A stretch of 64,000 bases of DNA from Straminergon stramineum (Eukaryota > Streptophyta > Bryopsida > Hypnales > Calliergonaceae), in contig OY987266.1 of NCBI GenBank assembly GCA_963920665.1, forward strand, positions 11,847,001-11,911,000, read 5' to 3'. Both the position numbers and the translations under genes were made by a program. Shown here one piece after another: positions 37,201 through 50,284 of the stretch (position 1 is the first letter of the stretch; every line of letters starts with the position of its first letter). The notes below the pieces were generated by a model that saw nothing but the letters and a program-made list of their open reading frames with translations, made no database searches and was not told the origin of the DNA.

Positions 37201-38929
37201 AACATTGTGTTAGAATGATTTCACTGCGTTTAGCATATAGTTTCTAAAGTCACTTCACCTGGTCCTTGAGAGGTTGAGTACACAAGTTCTTTATACAAGA
37301 TGGGTGGTAGGAAGTGAAACAATCCATGTGGGATATGTAAATTAAGATTAATAGGCACTGAACTACTCATAGTTAAGCTCTCATCTTTAGGTTATTCCAT
37401 ATCCTTCAATGATTCATGATGGACAATGAGTTTTATATAGAACCAACCTCTCCACCTTCAATTGCCACACAACGTTCATGAAACATCTCCCTTACTATGC
37501 CATCAAGAACATTCATGATGGAAGTGGCACTAAACTTTGGCTTTTATAGTTAATATTGGATATTTTCTTTGCTAACAACAATCTGGTAATTTAATTATTC
37601 CTGAATTTTGCAATTTTCCTCTTTCATTTTATTTATTTTTTGTCTTTTTGAAAAATAATTATTTTTTGCCGACCTTGCCCCAAAGGTACGGTGCTTTACA
37701 TATTAGGATCCCTTGCCCCTTGAACTATCCTCACAATTGTAGGCACTTTTTGAAAAATTCAAGTGTAGTGTAAATGTCCATGCCCCTATTGTCCTAGTTG
37801 CAAAACACACAACATATTGCATCATAACCTTTCACTCGTATACTCAAATTCAATGTACATGGAAGATATTCATAGTCCACCCCTTGTGAAAAAATTCTAG
37901 ACTAAATAAATTAAATCTCCACTCATATGTACCTACCTAAAAAAGTTATGTTGCCCAAAACAATAGGTTGATCCTTTAGGGGACAAGATGACAATTTCTA
38001 AGTCACTTCAATTTCAACAAATATTCTTCTAGTATCTTAGTGTTGAAATGTGTCAGTGAGATACCTCCAACATTAAGTTATTGACACTATAAGCTAAAAA
38101 CTTTGTTTCCTCCATGGATTGGACCTTTTAAAAATAAAAAAAGGGGTAGGCAATGTAGCTTACAAGTGGAAATTGTCTTGATAGATTGAAGATACTTCAT
38201 GATGGTTTTCCATGTTTCACTTCTCAAACCTTATAAGGGTTCAAACAAAGAATATTCAGCTCAATGCAAACAAATTAAATTGCCTAGTTCTATTACATTT
38301 TAAAAGTACAAAAAGTACAAAATAACACCATAAAAAATGTAAAAATCTATAATGGAATTGAGCAAAAGTACCAATTTATCTAATATGTGCCCATGATATC
38401 CTTTGGTCATTTCCTATGCAAAAGATTTCATTCAATTTAGACCCACGTAGGTACTTCTAAAATAGGTTTGAAATCAACAAAGATATAGGCATTTAAATTC
38501 CACTTTTGCAACAAAGACCATTACTTTTCATTGAAACAAAATATTCATATCATGTAAAACATGTTTTCGGAGAGTGGCACATAAAATAGTTCACAATATC
38601 ACTATACTAATAATGATATTTTGAGCTATGTTACTAATAGTGTTACTTGAGCTTTTACTACACCTACTCTAAATTTCAACTGGTTTCTATTTGGTGTTGT
38701 ATTCACAAACCTTTAATTCATATATTTAGGTTTATATTTTTTTCATGACAATTTGATGAAATAACATGTAACACTAATTGTCATTTTGTAAAAAATTTAT
38801 ATCCTATAGTTGACAAATAGTGTCTATGTTGACATTTAGTGTTCGTAATATTAACAAGATTGTTGACATTTAGTGACATGCTTCGTAATTAGAGTTGCCA
38901 ACACTAAATACCATCATAAGTGTAGTGTG
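34209..38929. other. Intergenic spacer, upstream remains of the piggyBac element at its left edge
   Basis: Bases 34209-34600 translate on the minus strand into an acidic stretch (EFFSDFDGENSKDSNDFHWPNG) that may be the decayed transposase N-terminus. Beyond that no gene is supported; short frames at 35072-36247 have no domain. A CT microsatellite (33993-34014) lies inside the preceding pseudogene. Words near 38810-38930 resemble the ends of the 26000-26264 candidate. Confidence 0.45.
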
Positions 38930-40318
38930 ATTAGTTGAATACATAAAAATATTTTTGACTTTTTCGAGTGATAAATGATTAATATATAAAAAATAAATTT
39001 GAGAAAATTTCTAAAAAATTTTAATCAAGAATGATATTTTTTTTCTCAAGTATGTAAGTAACAAATTCACATTATTTTATATTTTATGAATACATGAAAA
39101 CATGTTGAATTCTAGATTTGCATAGCAATGCAAAGATGGAATAATGGAAAAATTAAATTAACAAGAAATTTTTCACAATTCAGATTGCACTGGTTGCATT
39201 TGAAAACAGATCATTTGAAAAAAGAGTAAAGAACAATAAGTTTTAGAGTTTATGCCTAATAATTTGGAAACTCAGCAAGGACTCTGTTTTGAATGTTGGG
39301 TTCAACACGGAATGTATTGATTCCAGATTCTTCCTTTCTGAGGGGATGAAATGGCTAAATTCCAATACAAATCTTGAGATAAATCTGTACTCTGGAATGA
39401 ATCGACTAATCTTGGATGAGTTAGTTCTATTGGCTTTGCCAGTGCCATTTCAGCGATAAGTTCACGCCCAACTTCAAACTCAGTCGCAGATTAGTATACC
39501 TCTAATCAAAACCTCTCACAAGCACGACGCAAAAGCACTACACCTATGGCGAATCATTAAACGATACTGAGATCTCAAGATCATATCACGGAGATCTATA
39601 AAATCCATGTTTAGCACACAACAAAATCTGAACCACCGAATGAAACTCTCCTCCATGGTTCCGCTGGAATATATGAATTGCTGCCATTTGAAATGGACAA
39701 TGCCCAGCATCCAAGAAGACAGTCAAGCCGCAGAAATTGACATTTGAGCCTGCTCACATATTCAGTAAACCAAAAATGAACAAGAAAGAGACAGCAGCAC
39801 TTCACAAATGAAATGCCACAACCCCAAATGATCGATTCATGCTTCAAACACCAGAAGAACTAATTAAGTGGCGATGAGTTCTCTGCCCCTAGAGCTGGCA
39901 AAAGTAACAGTCCAACAAACTAATTCGGTCAAATCAACAAGAGCGTGGGCTCTCGCGCTGAACCAAACATTTCACATCCTCACCACCACGCAACTAATAT
40001 CTTCACCATTAGACGTCAACAGGAAAAATTACCCGAAAAACAGAAGTTACAAAAGTCACTAGTATAATAGAGAATCAAAGAAGTGTCATCACATTTTCGG
40101 AGGCTTACAATAGCCTAGTTTCTCATCAAAACTGTGAGCTATGAATATTAGTAGCAGTAAGATGTCTGTATGAATGTACGCTGCAAACGTAACTACACCA
40201 ATCATAGTAATTAAAATGTAACCAAAAAATGAAAGATAAACGCCTTGTTCCCGTAATCAGGAGCTCGTGAGAATTGTTCCACTTCTCTGCAAAGACCGCG
40301 GCACCTGAACAAAGTCAC

Positions 40319-41610
40319 CTAAACTTTTCTAACCACGAAGTATGATTCATCAATCAGTGAAAACTGAAGCTCGTGACCGTTCTTCAATCCATTCTCTTTC
40401 ACAAATCTGCTCCATTCAGTAGAATTGAAGGATACCCTCAAACTGTGTTGCGGCCTCCGACGACATGTTACAGAATAAGCCGGGGAATCTTCATGTATTC
40501 CTTGGAGTTTGACAGAACCGTGGACCTGATTTCCATGGGTCTTCACAAAGCTCCACGGAAAATCCTACACGCGCAAGGCCAAGACAGATTCAAATCAATA
40601 TTGAAAAGCATTGGATGGGAAGTGGAAAACAGTCTTCGAAGCAAAAAGCAGGGACGATCTTCAATGATAAATGCATCACTACCTAGCTATCGGCAATCTC
40701 AGAAAAGGCCATTTGCATGGCTGTTCTAATATTGAAGTAGAGGATCCTCGTGAAAAAACTCACAAATTGTCCTGAAGTACTGTCACCATTAGATCCTGTG
40801 ATACTGCTGGCGGTCAATCGTTTGCGGAAGCCAGGATACGTGCGGTGCTTTTCCAAGGGCTTGGTACGTGGGAATGGTGCAGCTTTGCAATTCCTGAACT
40901 TTTTGATGAATGCCTTGTTAAGCTCAACCTCATGGTGGCTAGGCGAAGGAGAATATGTTTCTTCTTCCGAGTCAGAAGTCACTTGATATTCTTCAGATTC
41001 TTTTTCCGAGTCAGAAACGTATTTTGCGGATTCTTCTTCATCAATACGAGAATTTTCCCCCTCGTCTGGAAAGTATGGAGACCCCTGGGGTCCTCGAAAC
41101 AGATGGACCTCGAACTCTGATCTCGAATCCTCCTTCAGAAGGAAAATCAAAGAATCGCCCTGCTTGAGACGATTGCCAACGACAAAAGAATGCCATCCAA
41201 GAGCAATACAAACTAGTGCCGTTTTATCAACTCTGAGTTTCACAAGCCATGGCCTTGAGGATTTTCCACGTGATAACTGAACTCGGAGGATAACCCATTC
41301 CTCAATCTTGTCGGAGTGTTCTTGTACAAAATGTACTGGTAGAGTCTGTAGGAACCAAAAAAAGACCCACGGAAGTACTTCATGAGACCACCCAATTAGG
41401 ATTTAGGGGAACAAGGTTAAGAATAATCAAAATTGACAGGAATAGTGCAGTAGGTTAATGGCTTACCAATTCTGCATATTTCCCATATGGATCTCGTTTC
41501 CGTATCGCTGTCTTCGGGAGTGACTTCAGAAAATAGATGCTTCCTGAACGCCGCATCTGTGCAAGAGCATCATTCATGTTGGCGACCACCTGTTTCATGG
41601 AGGGCTTCAT
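40319..41610 (-). CDS. Two-B3-domain (REM-type) transcription factor, gene B-prime
   Basis: Encodes the same 323-residue protein as gene B at 16250-17541. Coding exons on the minus strand are 41610-41467, 41345-40764 and 40564-40319. The domain layout is as in gene B: first B3 over residues 20-132, acidic linker, second B3 over 243-323. Both intron sequences are identical to those of gene B as well, which argues for recent conversion or duplication and not for selection on protein alone. Nothing in the coding region is broken. The upstream regulatory region differs by numerous substitutions (first difference 37 bp upstream of the coding-exon domain start, opposite 16161), so the two copies may differ in expression, which is inference. 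Confidence 0.88.
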
Positions 41611-41685
41611 TTCTGGGCTCCTGATGGAGATGTTTGTGCCTGCGTGCGATTCACTCAACTGGAGCTTACAAGCTTGGATACACCT

Positions 41686-42271
41686 GCAAAGAGACAACGT
41701 ACAACTTTAAGTTAGTTGTTCTGAAAGTTGTATTATTTCCCACTGAATTAGCCAAGAATTAATTTGAAGAGCCATAATTGTTATTTCCCGCTTAGTTTAG
41801 TTAAATCTTTGCTCGATGACAAGTGAGGATGCACGACTGATAGGACTGAAACAAATGGATTCTCAGTAATGTTCATATGTCAAAGCAGAAGCAGCTAGCC
41901 ACGTACTGATGGATCTTGGGGCAGATTAGAGAACAAAACAAGTAGAAACAAAGCGCACCATTTCCAGACAACATTCAAATAATGATTTGATCATGGTTCC
42001 TAATCTTCCTTTGATTACTCTAATAAAGCACGCTGTGCGTTAACCTTACAGTACGTACTCGACCCCCGCTTTATGTTGCCCAAATGCGCAACAAAGAACT
42101 GAAAACGTTTCCTGCTTGATGGAATTCGAGTGCTAAGCCAGTCCGTTGTCTCTATTCGTGCATTTGTGATTCTGAGGTTGCGCGTATGTTAACCTAAGCG
42201 CAGGAGTGGACTGTCACACATCTAAAGCACAAGTTGCAGAATTTACATAAGTTCCTGAAAATGGACACACC
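41686..42271 (-). other. Probable 5' UTR intron of B3 gene B-prime
   Basis: Minus strand: CTCTTTGCAG acceptor just upstream of the coding exon (ending at 41686) and GATTTCAG|GTGTGTCC donor near 42271. It is the counterpart of the intron in gene B, and its body has diverged from it. Confidence 0.5.
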
Positions 42272-42980
42272 TGAAATCAACGGTCACGCCAGCGCTGCAC
42301 ACAAGTGGGGAGTTGTGAAACTCAAGCTCCGCTGAGTCGTTGGCTGCTACAGTCAGACAGTTACTCACAACATACCTTCACCAAAAGCCTTGCCACAGAG
42401 CTTCATATTCTAGCTGCTTCCCTATCGACGGACTGTGCGAAGTGTTGTGTGACGGCTACTTGACAATCCAAATAACACTCTGATCTTTACCCGAGCTCTA
42501 AATTAAAGCTAAGGATACTGCTTGCTTCTCTTGAAACTGGTCAAGCTGGTGAGTCAAATGACGAGATGCAAGTTCAGGCAACTTAAGCTTAACTAAGTCT
42601 CAAACTCTCAATGCTAACTTAGCTGAAACCAAACTCGACCATGAAATATATATATATATATATATATTGATATTGCTTTGTGGAGATGACCAGAAACATG
42701 ACGGCCAGAGGGAAATTAATGGGGAGCCTTCAGCTGAGTGACCGTAACTGTGGAAGTTAGCAGTCGAATCAGGCAACTGCAGCATCATTTCCAAAGTTTC
42801 CGTTCTCATTACGGAATCAGAATTATCACCAAATACGTGAACAACAAGTACTTCAATTAATTCGTAAGCCCAGATGATACGAATTTTGGAGAGATTCAGC
42901 ACGATGGGGACAATCATAATAATGCGTTTTCAATTACTGATGGTATTTCATTCCTTCAGCCAGACGATTGTGACCACACA

Positions 42981-42998
42981 CCCACCCACCCACCCACC
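42981..42998. repeat. (CCCA)n microsatellite
   Basis: Four to five CCCA units followed by poly-T and CTTT repeats. Confidence 0.85.
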
Positions 42999-43609
42999 CT
43001 TTTTTTTTTTCTTTCTTTCTTTCTGAGAATTCCAAGTGCCAGGATGGCGATCACTTAAAATTTGGTGAAGCTGATAGTATTTTTACATTCACCCGTCTTC
43101 TGGACCATTAAACACTTTTCAATTATTTTCTTTCACTTTTTCATCTATATAATTTGGCCACTCCATCCACATTTTAAAAAGGAAATGGAAAAAATTTGGC
43201 CAAAAAGAAATTCCTTTTATCAAGCAATCTGGCCCCATGCATGGTGCCAAACAAAAAGGATTGGTGACCATCTGCTTGCAAAAGCTAGAGTATCCCAACC
43301 TAGCTACTAAGGTAACTACATCCAAAAGCATACTAATAATCAATCCATCATAGTTCCCATTATTACATTAAAAAAATTTGGATCTTGAGTTGTTGGTAGT
43401 CAAAAGGGGATTATGTTTTCTCTTAGAATGCATTTTTTGAGCATTGTATGAATAAACTATGAATTTTCAAAGTGTTGAAAACAGGTGTTTCTAAAACTAG
43501 TTGTAGACTTTGTTGAATAATGAAATTACATTTGAGAGAAGAATATGTAGGTGTTGGTTTTAGGTGTAGATACATCATCCATTGATTGAGAAGAAATGTC
43601 GCCCTCCTT

Positions 43610-43610
<1 letters not shown>

Positions 43611-43666
<56 letters not shown>
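43611..43666. repeat. (AC)n microsatellite
   Basis: Pure AC dinucleotide repeat of 56 bp. Confidence 0.97.
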
Positions 43667-43668
<2 letters not shown>

Positions 43669-44369
43669 ATTGAATAAAATAAAATAAAACACTTGATTCG
43701 CCCACATACACTCCAAATGCAAAATCAAAAAAACTTTAATATAGATACAATGTACAAAATCCATAAATAATACACATGGATATGATATATGAATATGGAT
43801 GTCTACTACAAAATATATTGCTAAGATATGATATATGTATATTTATATATGGGATATGGTTATTAATCTCATATTGATTGCAATCTAGCATGTTTAGAAA
43901 AAATATAAATCTAGAGGTAATGATATTATAGTTATAGGTGTTATGAAAATTCACTCACTTATTAAGTGGAGTAAACCTCCCATTTACTGCACACTTCCAA
44001 AAACCAAAGAACAACCATTTTTATTTACCAAACACTAACCACACAATTCATCTACCAATTCAATTGTGATGAGAACCAAATTTTGTATCACCACCCAATG
44101 ACTGCATAGTGTATGGTGAAGAATTGCAAGGAATTTTAAACTAGATTTTAGCTTCATTATCATTTAATTGCAATGAAATTTGTAGAAATATTCTTTTTGC
44201 ATTTTGTTTTTCAAATGTGAATCATAGCATGACATTTAATAATCACACCAAATTTCAAAATATGTGAAGTGATAGGTTGGGACCAAGGCTCCATTCAAGT
44301 AATTATTCAATTCATAGGGAATAAGTATCTCACGATCTAATATCAAATGACAAAAAAATTTAGTATGAA

Positions 44370-45020
44370 TGATGTCCATACTTTAGAATTAATAGAGGAT
44401 ATTAAAATTCAAAATTTTAGAGAGGTTCTAAAGGGTTGGGCATACCTTGGATGTGAGTATATGGATGTTCTTTACGAGTGATTGCAAGAATGACATGCAC
44501 TATTTGTTACATTTTGGTTTGGAATTCAAGTTTTTTTGTTGAGTTCTTCAAAAAATAATAAAACTAAAACTAGTTAATTATAAAAACTAGTTTTCCTTAA
44601 ATAAAACTAAAACTATCTTTTAGACATTTAAGAAGATTTTACCTTTACTAGGAAGACCAAGTGTCAAATATTTATCTAAGCAAGAGAACTCTTGAAAAAA
44701 ATCAAATCGTAAGAAAATAGGTATTTTGATGTTTTAATTTTCTTTTTAAATAATAATTGAAAATTTTCATGTATAATAAATTTGTGAGATGATTAGGCAC
44801 CAAAGTCTCAATAAAATATTGGGAAAAATATTCTTTTCCATGTTTGAAAATGTATGCTAGAGGAAGCTAAATTTTCAAACTGCTACTTAATGTAGCATTA
44901 ATTGTTTTTAGAATTACATTTTATAATATTTTCAATTTATCATTACAAAAATATTGTGTACACCAACTTCAAATTCTCTAAAATAAATACTAAATAGTAT
45001 TTTTCACCAAAAAATTGTTA
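44370..45020. repeat. Dispersed repeat, direct copy of about 30920-31560
   Basis: Collinear but diverged relative to 30920-31560 (AAAATTTTAGAGAGGTTCT, GAGTGATTGCAAGAA, GATTAGGCACCAA, CACCAACTTCAAAT). No coding capacity seen. Confidence 0.55.
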
Positions 45021-45852
45021 CAATAAAAATCAATAAAGTTATAGTTGAAAATGAGGATAAAAAAAACTATTTGAATTTTCACTAAATGTACTAAAAATGG
45101 TAGTTCTAGAACAACTTTAGAACCATTAGCTCAAATTCTATTGTAAATTCATGAAATTTAAATAAAATTGGCATTATTAAAAGAAAAAAAAATTGTGTTG
45201 GATGTTGGGATTTTGATTCTTCCAAATTAGGAATTTTCAAAATAAATTTTAAACTTTTTCTCATGTAATTGCCTTTGGCAAGGACATCTTCTCAATCTAC
45301 AATAATTTATAATATATTGAACACCTCTATTATATTTGAAAATTGGCATGCAAATAACTAATATAACTACTTACACAACAATGGGGGATTCCCCAAGTGA
45401 GAGATAGTACCTCCTTCTCCACAAAGTTGAGTCAAATTATATTGTCCTAGGCTCTAAGTTTATTTTCTTTGAACTTCAAATGTAATAATCTTACAATCTA
45501 TGTAATCAAATGGGTTGTAACTTTTTCTTCATATTCCTATAGTATTCTAGTGAAAATTTTTATTTTTGAAATTTTGATATTTAGTTTTTTTTTAATTATG
45601 TTCAATGCACCAACAAGTGGTAGTTTGGGATACTTTTTGTGAAAAATAGTCAAGTAATTTTAGAGGTTAACTCCTAAAGAACAAAGTATTACTTGCTTGA
45701 AAATAGTCCATTCAATAATATGGATCATATTATGAACAATATTATTCAAATGAAGTCATATTTTATATCATCAAAATCAAAGATGAATATGAAATATATT
45801 TGTTAACTAATAAATCTAGGTGAACAAAATAAGTCTCCAAAAAAACATGGGG

Positions 45853-46701
45853 GTGATTGCAAGAAACACTTGTCCTATTTGTTGTGTTTTTGGTTTTTGC
45901 TGCGTCAGTCCTATTAGTACTACGAGTCCTGCGAGTATTATGAAGGGTACGGGAGATGAAACGTAGACCGTTGATTGGAATCGAGATGAAACACTAGGAA
46001 GATGCGTGGACGCGTGGTAGTGGATGACAGTAGGAGATGTCAGGGAAGGCTGATGTTTTGGGACAATCCCTGTCATCCACATTGGTAAAATTGTAGGCGT
46101 AGTAGGCCCTGCCCAGTACTAAGGAGTCCTACACTATACCCTGGACTACTATTTTCTGACAGTGTCTTCGATTTACCCCAAAAAATGAAGCTGGAACTTT
46201 CCCATTTTTGAAAAATAGTTAATGATTTTGGAAAAATAAATTTAAAAGTGGCCATTATTGCCAATTGAGAGAACTACTGAATGGAGCAAGAAGAAATTGG
46301 AAAACATTTTGTATTACTTAGAAAATGTTGTGTAAACGTCGCACACATTGGCACAATGCCAAAGGCAATTGAAACATGATATTGCAAATCCCTCTCCACA
46401 AAAGTTGTAATTCCACTACAGCAGCTCACTGTCTAGTTTTGATGATGTAATCCTTCAAAAAAGGTACTCGATAGTACTAAAAACTATCAAAACCGCAAAT
46501 GTGACATGCAAATGAAATTCAATTTCACACCCTAAAATAATTTTGAAAAATTCAGATTAATTTGTGTTCATTCATCAGTGCTAGAGGAACCTACATTATG
46601 AATTTCATATTCATTCAATCATTTCTCCAATAGTTATGGCACAAAACAACCACCGCATTGAAAGTGTGACGCAAAATAGGACAGGTGTTTCTTGCAATCA
46701 C
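45853..46701. mobile_element. 849-bp element sharing termini with the 23-kb palindrome
   Basis: The left end GTGATTGCAAGAAACACTTG and the right end (reverse complement) GTGATTGCAAGAAACACCTG give a terminal inverted repeat of about 28 bp including the following TCCTAT. Flanking octamers ACATGGGG and CCATGGGG match at 7 of 8 bases, consistent with an 8-bp target duplication. Unlike the element at 23164 its interior is not palindromic. No transposase frame, so it is a non-autonomous member of the same family. Confidence 0.72.
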
Positions 46702-49700
46702 CCATGGGGTCAACATTAGACATTTTGGACTTTTAGAGATTGAATTGATCAAAATTATCTACATTAACTATGAGTTTCAACTACATAGTATCATTACCCC
46801 TAAAGTTGCACATGAAAAACACCTTAGCATGCAACATGCCAATATGTGATATGGAATAGTCCATGTTTTGGGGGGATTGCCCCCCCCCCACCCACCCACC
46901 CACCCACTTGGATTGCCTTCAAATGTACTCTCAATGACTAAAGGAAATATATTTTGGATTGTTTTTCTACACTTTACATGATCACCTAAATTCTTGTACA
47001 ACCTCCAATACCACAAAAGTTTTTCCTATTAGAATGATTGCATGAAGTACTTGTAGCACTTCAAATTTTTTTCTATTAGGATGCTTGTACTAAAGAAGTT
47101 AGAGGTTGTTTTGTTGTTTTGCCTTAATGTTTGCATTATAAATTTATAACTCTAAGAGATTCAAAATTTAAAGGTAAGGTATATATAACTATTTTACATC
47201 TTATAAAATATTTTCATATTTTTCAAAAATATTTTATTATTTGTCTAGACTATTAATAGACCATATATATATGTGTAGGATCTCTCTTATTTAACTCTAA
47301 GACAATATAGAAATTTGATGTAAATTAAAACCCTTTATAAGAGCATTCTATATTACAAATCAACTATAAGTTCTCATAACAAGGCTACTAAGCCTGAAAT
47401 TTTGGACATATGTAGATAGGTGGCATAATTAGGAGAGTGTCTCTTTTAAATGCACATTGTATCCTTACAAGTACAAGTGGTTTCAACACATACCAAAAGA
47501 TGTATACATGAAGTGTCTATTGTCTTCAATGACCCCATTTGATATTTACATATCAATATTCCTATTGTATGCATCACTAGATAAAATATAAGCCATGAGA
47601 GAAAATTCATATTGCATCGTAACAAGACAAGTTGCGTTGAGTATAGACTTGTCCATACAAGCATCCAGAAAGCTAACTTCTAACAAACGCAGTTTGGTAA
47701 GTGATTTACCCGCTTAAAGGTCATTTTGTGTCCCTTGAATGGGTCTTCTATCTAGGAAATAATAAGAATTGCGGGAGCTACCCTAAACAATTTTCTTCAA
47801 AAATTGTTGCATGTTTACTAGCCTCCCTACATGCATCGAATGTTGTTGCATTGCTTTGAAATTTTCATTACAATTGGAAGATTGTTGAGGGTTGGGAGGT
47901 ACTCAAGTGGTAGGGGGCTTCTCTGCGAGGTCGTCTAAGAAGAGAGAGGCGTTCATTTCATAACAAAATTGTGGGCAAATTCATTTTCCATTTGCTTGCA
48001 AATCCAATCCTATGCTTATCCAATTTGATTTAAAATCTTGGTTTGCATGAAATCACTATCACAGATTCCTTGGGCTTCCCCTTGAGAAACAAAAATGTCC
48101 TTTAAAGGTTAAAACCAATCATAGGCTAGGCCACATCATATCCAAATTTGACTAGTTTTCTATTAAATGCATTACTAGACCGCACTATTATAAAAATAAA
48201 AATACAACGTCAAATGTGACTAAGGACTTCAATGAGATCTTCTAACCTCAAATTATCCCACCAATGCTTCATCATCAACAACAACAATTCTTCCTAGTTC
48301 AACTGGCATAATTTTTATATCATCCAAAACAAGTGTAAGTGCAACAACATGACTACACTCTTCATTCTATTTAGTGCTTCTTCTCAAATAGTGTCACTCC
48401 TACAAAAACATGGGTCATACTAAATAGAACTTTCATCATCAATTATTTTAGACTATACTTCATCCCAAGTTTGCAAACCCATGCATTGCAAATACCATTA
48501 ATAACAAAGACTACAATTGTAATACTATTCAAAGTAAATGAAAAAAATTGATCACTAAAAAAAATGATCTTTGAACACTGTAAATCTTTCCTTAACTCCT
48601 AAAGGACCAAGTGTTAGTTCAATGTACGCAAGAAATCTTAGGTAGGTTCCTACGAAGTCATTTTTGGTCAGATGTTCATGAAATTTGGACATGATGTGTA
48701 TCTATGTACCCCCTTCTTGAAAATCTAATTTTTTTTCCCAATTGGGTGCCCGGATCAAAAGTTATGCTGCCCTAAACTTTGTGGGCAGCTCGGGCAGTTC
48801 AAGGCAGCATGTGCAAAACTCTTCCTATGATTTTGAAATTTGGCAGGTGTGTAGCTTACATGATACAAGATGCAAATGTTAAAAAAAATAACCATGTTTA
48901 GTGTAAGAATCTCATTCTAGAAGGAGTTAAAGTTTGCAAGCCTTGTCGGGCAAGGTTGGAAAAAAACTTTTTCACCTAACTTCAAACGTTATAATCTTTC
49001 AATTTGTGTGGTCAAAGTTTCTAAATTTTTTTCCACATGTTCCCAAAGAAGTCTAGTACAAATTTGTACGGTTTAATTTTGAAAAAACAACTTTTTTTCA
49101 TGTTTTTTCTTGCTGCCCTAAAAAGTGGCAGTTTTTGACAATTTCTGCCCGAAATGTGCCTCAGTCCTTTAGGGTTAAATGGTGGAAGTAACAGAATTGC
49201 TTAATTTCCAAACTAGAACGTAGACACACCTGACAAAAAGAAGCTCCCCTGGAGAGCTCCAAAAGCTCTGCATCCATTCAAAATAATGGCCCTAGCCTAC
49301 TAACAACTACACTCACAAATAAGAAACTTAAGCGACAAACTAAGCCTTGCAACAGAGCAAAACTTTTCTCCACAATGGAGCGTGGTGCTTCATGAGATGG
49401 CCCTTTCACAAGAGAATTTGGTTGTCCATCGGTGGAATTCCATTCTTCACTCGGTACGTTAAGCTCCCCGTCAAGCTTGAGAGCCAAAGCTAGTCCGTGA
49501 TGCAAACTTGTGCAGTACTCAATGTTGAAATCATTTATGGCTAGTCTGTGGAGAGATAGGATCATCAGTAAGAGGATCCAAAGCGGCTCTCAAGGACTTG
49601 AGAAGTGATATGTTGGGTTTAGGGTTATATAAGTTATAGATTTGTAGGATCCGATCGAGATCAAGTAGAGCCTGATGAATTCAATTAATGAGGTGCTTGA

Positions 49701-50284
49701 GAGACCGCCATGCCCTGAACGTCAATTCCAATACCTGGAAGTCGTCCTGTATTCGTAGTTTCAGATCGATAGCACAGAGAGTATTTTATGCTGAAGTTTT
49801 GTTTCACGGTTACACCATGAAATGCCATTAACAGACATCCTTGCAGCACCAGCGAATGTAATTACGCCTAAAATCATCCAATAACTATTGGAGTGTGATT
49901 CAAATTATGAATCTGTCTAAATTATTGTTGGGTCTTCAATTCTCGGTATTCAAGAGGGATTCTTACCGTGAATTGCATGCATCGGACATCGTACGTATGA
50001 TTACGGTAAACTATGAAATTTCGAAGTGCTGAAATTACTAGTACCAAAAATGGACCCTTGGCTCTCTTGAGGAGAAGCTGTTCATTTTACACAAGAAACT
50101 CAATGGACCGGTAAATGGACTACGTATGTTAATAACGGTAAAGTGTTCAAATTGTTTGTGTAGTTTTGGAAGTTTTATGGGAATGGAGGTGCCATGTGAC
50201 GATAACCTGTACTGCCCTTACAAACCATTCATAAACTTCTTGTTGCCCTTATCATTTAGAAATCGCTAACTGACGAATAAATCT
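46702..50284. other. Intergenic spacer
   Basis: No firm gene. It contains a C-run plus CCCA repeat (46880-46907) and transposon-like non-coding sequence at 48600-49180. The minus-strand open frame 49278-49565 follows a good splice acceptor (CTCTCCACAG) and ends in a hydrophobic tail, so it could be the last exon of an unidentified or captured gene, but no upstream exon was found. Confidence 0.4.
46880..46907. repeat. Poly-C / (CCCA)n microsatellite
   Basis: A run of C followed by five CCCA units. Confidence 0.88.

Larger units (their letters stand above)
38930..42600 (-). repeat. Segmental duplication unit carrying B3 gene B-prime (inverted copy of 15230-18940)
   Basis: Reverse complement of the gene B unit. 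The part 39382-41698 matches 18478-16162 exactly in every stretch checked, including both coding introns and about 940 bp of 3' flank. The remaining flanks match with visible divergence. The two units are separated by about 20 kb of unrelated sequence, so this is a spaced inverted duplication and not a simple palindrome. Confidence 0.85.
42601..45852. other. AT-rich spacer with simple repeats and dispersed-repeat copies
   Basis: No gene supported. It contains an AT run (42646-42667), CCCA repeats (42981-42998), an AC run (43611-43666), a diverged copy of the 30920-31560 repeat (44370-45020), and a block (44990-45600) inverted relative to about 20650-21230. Confidence 0.5.

Noticed and set aside
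47446..47664. Minus-strand open frame considered as a retrotransposon fragment
   Set aside because: No reverse transcriptase, RNase H or integrase motif found in any frame around it.
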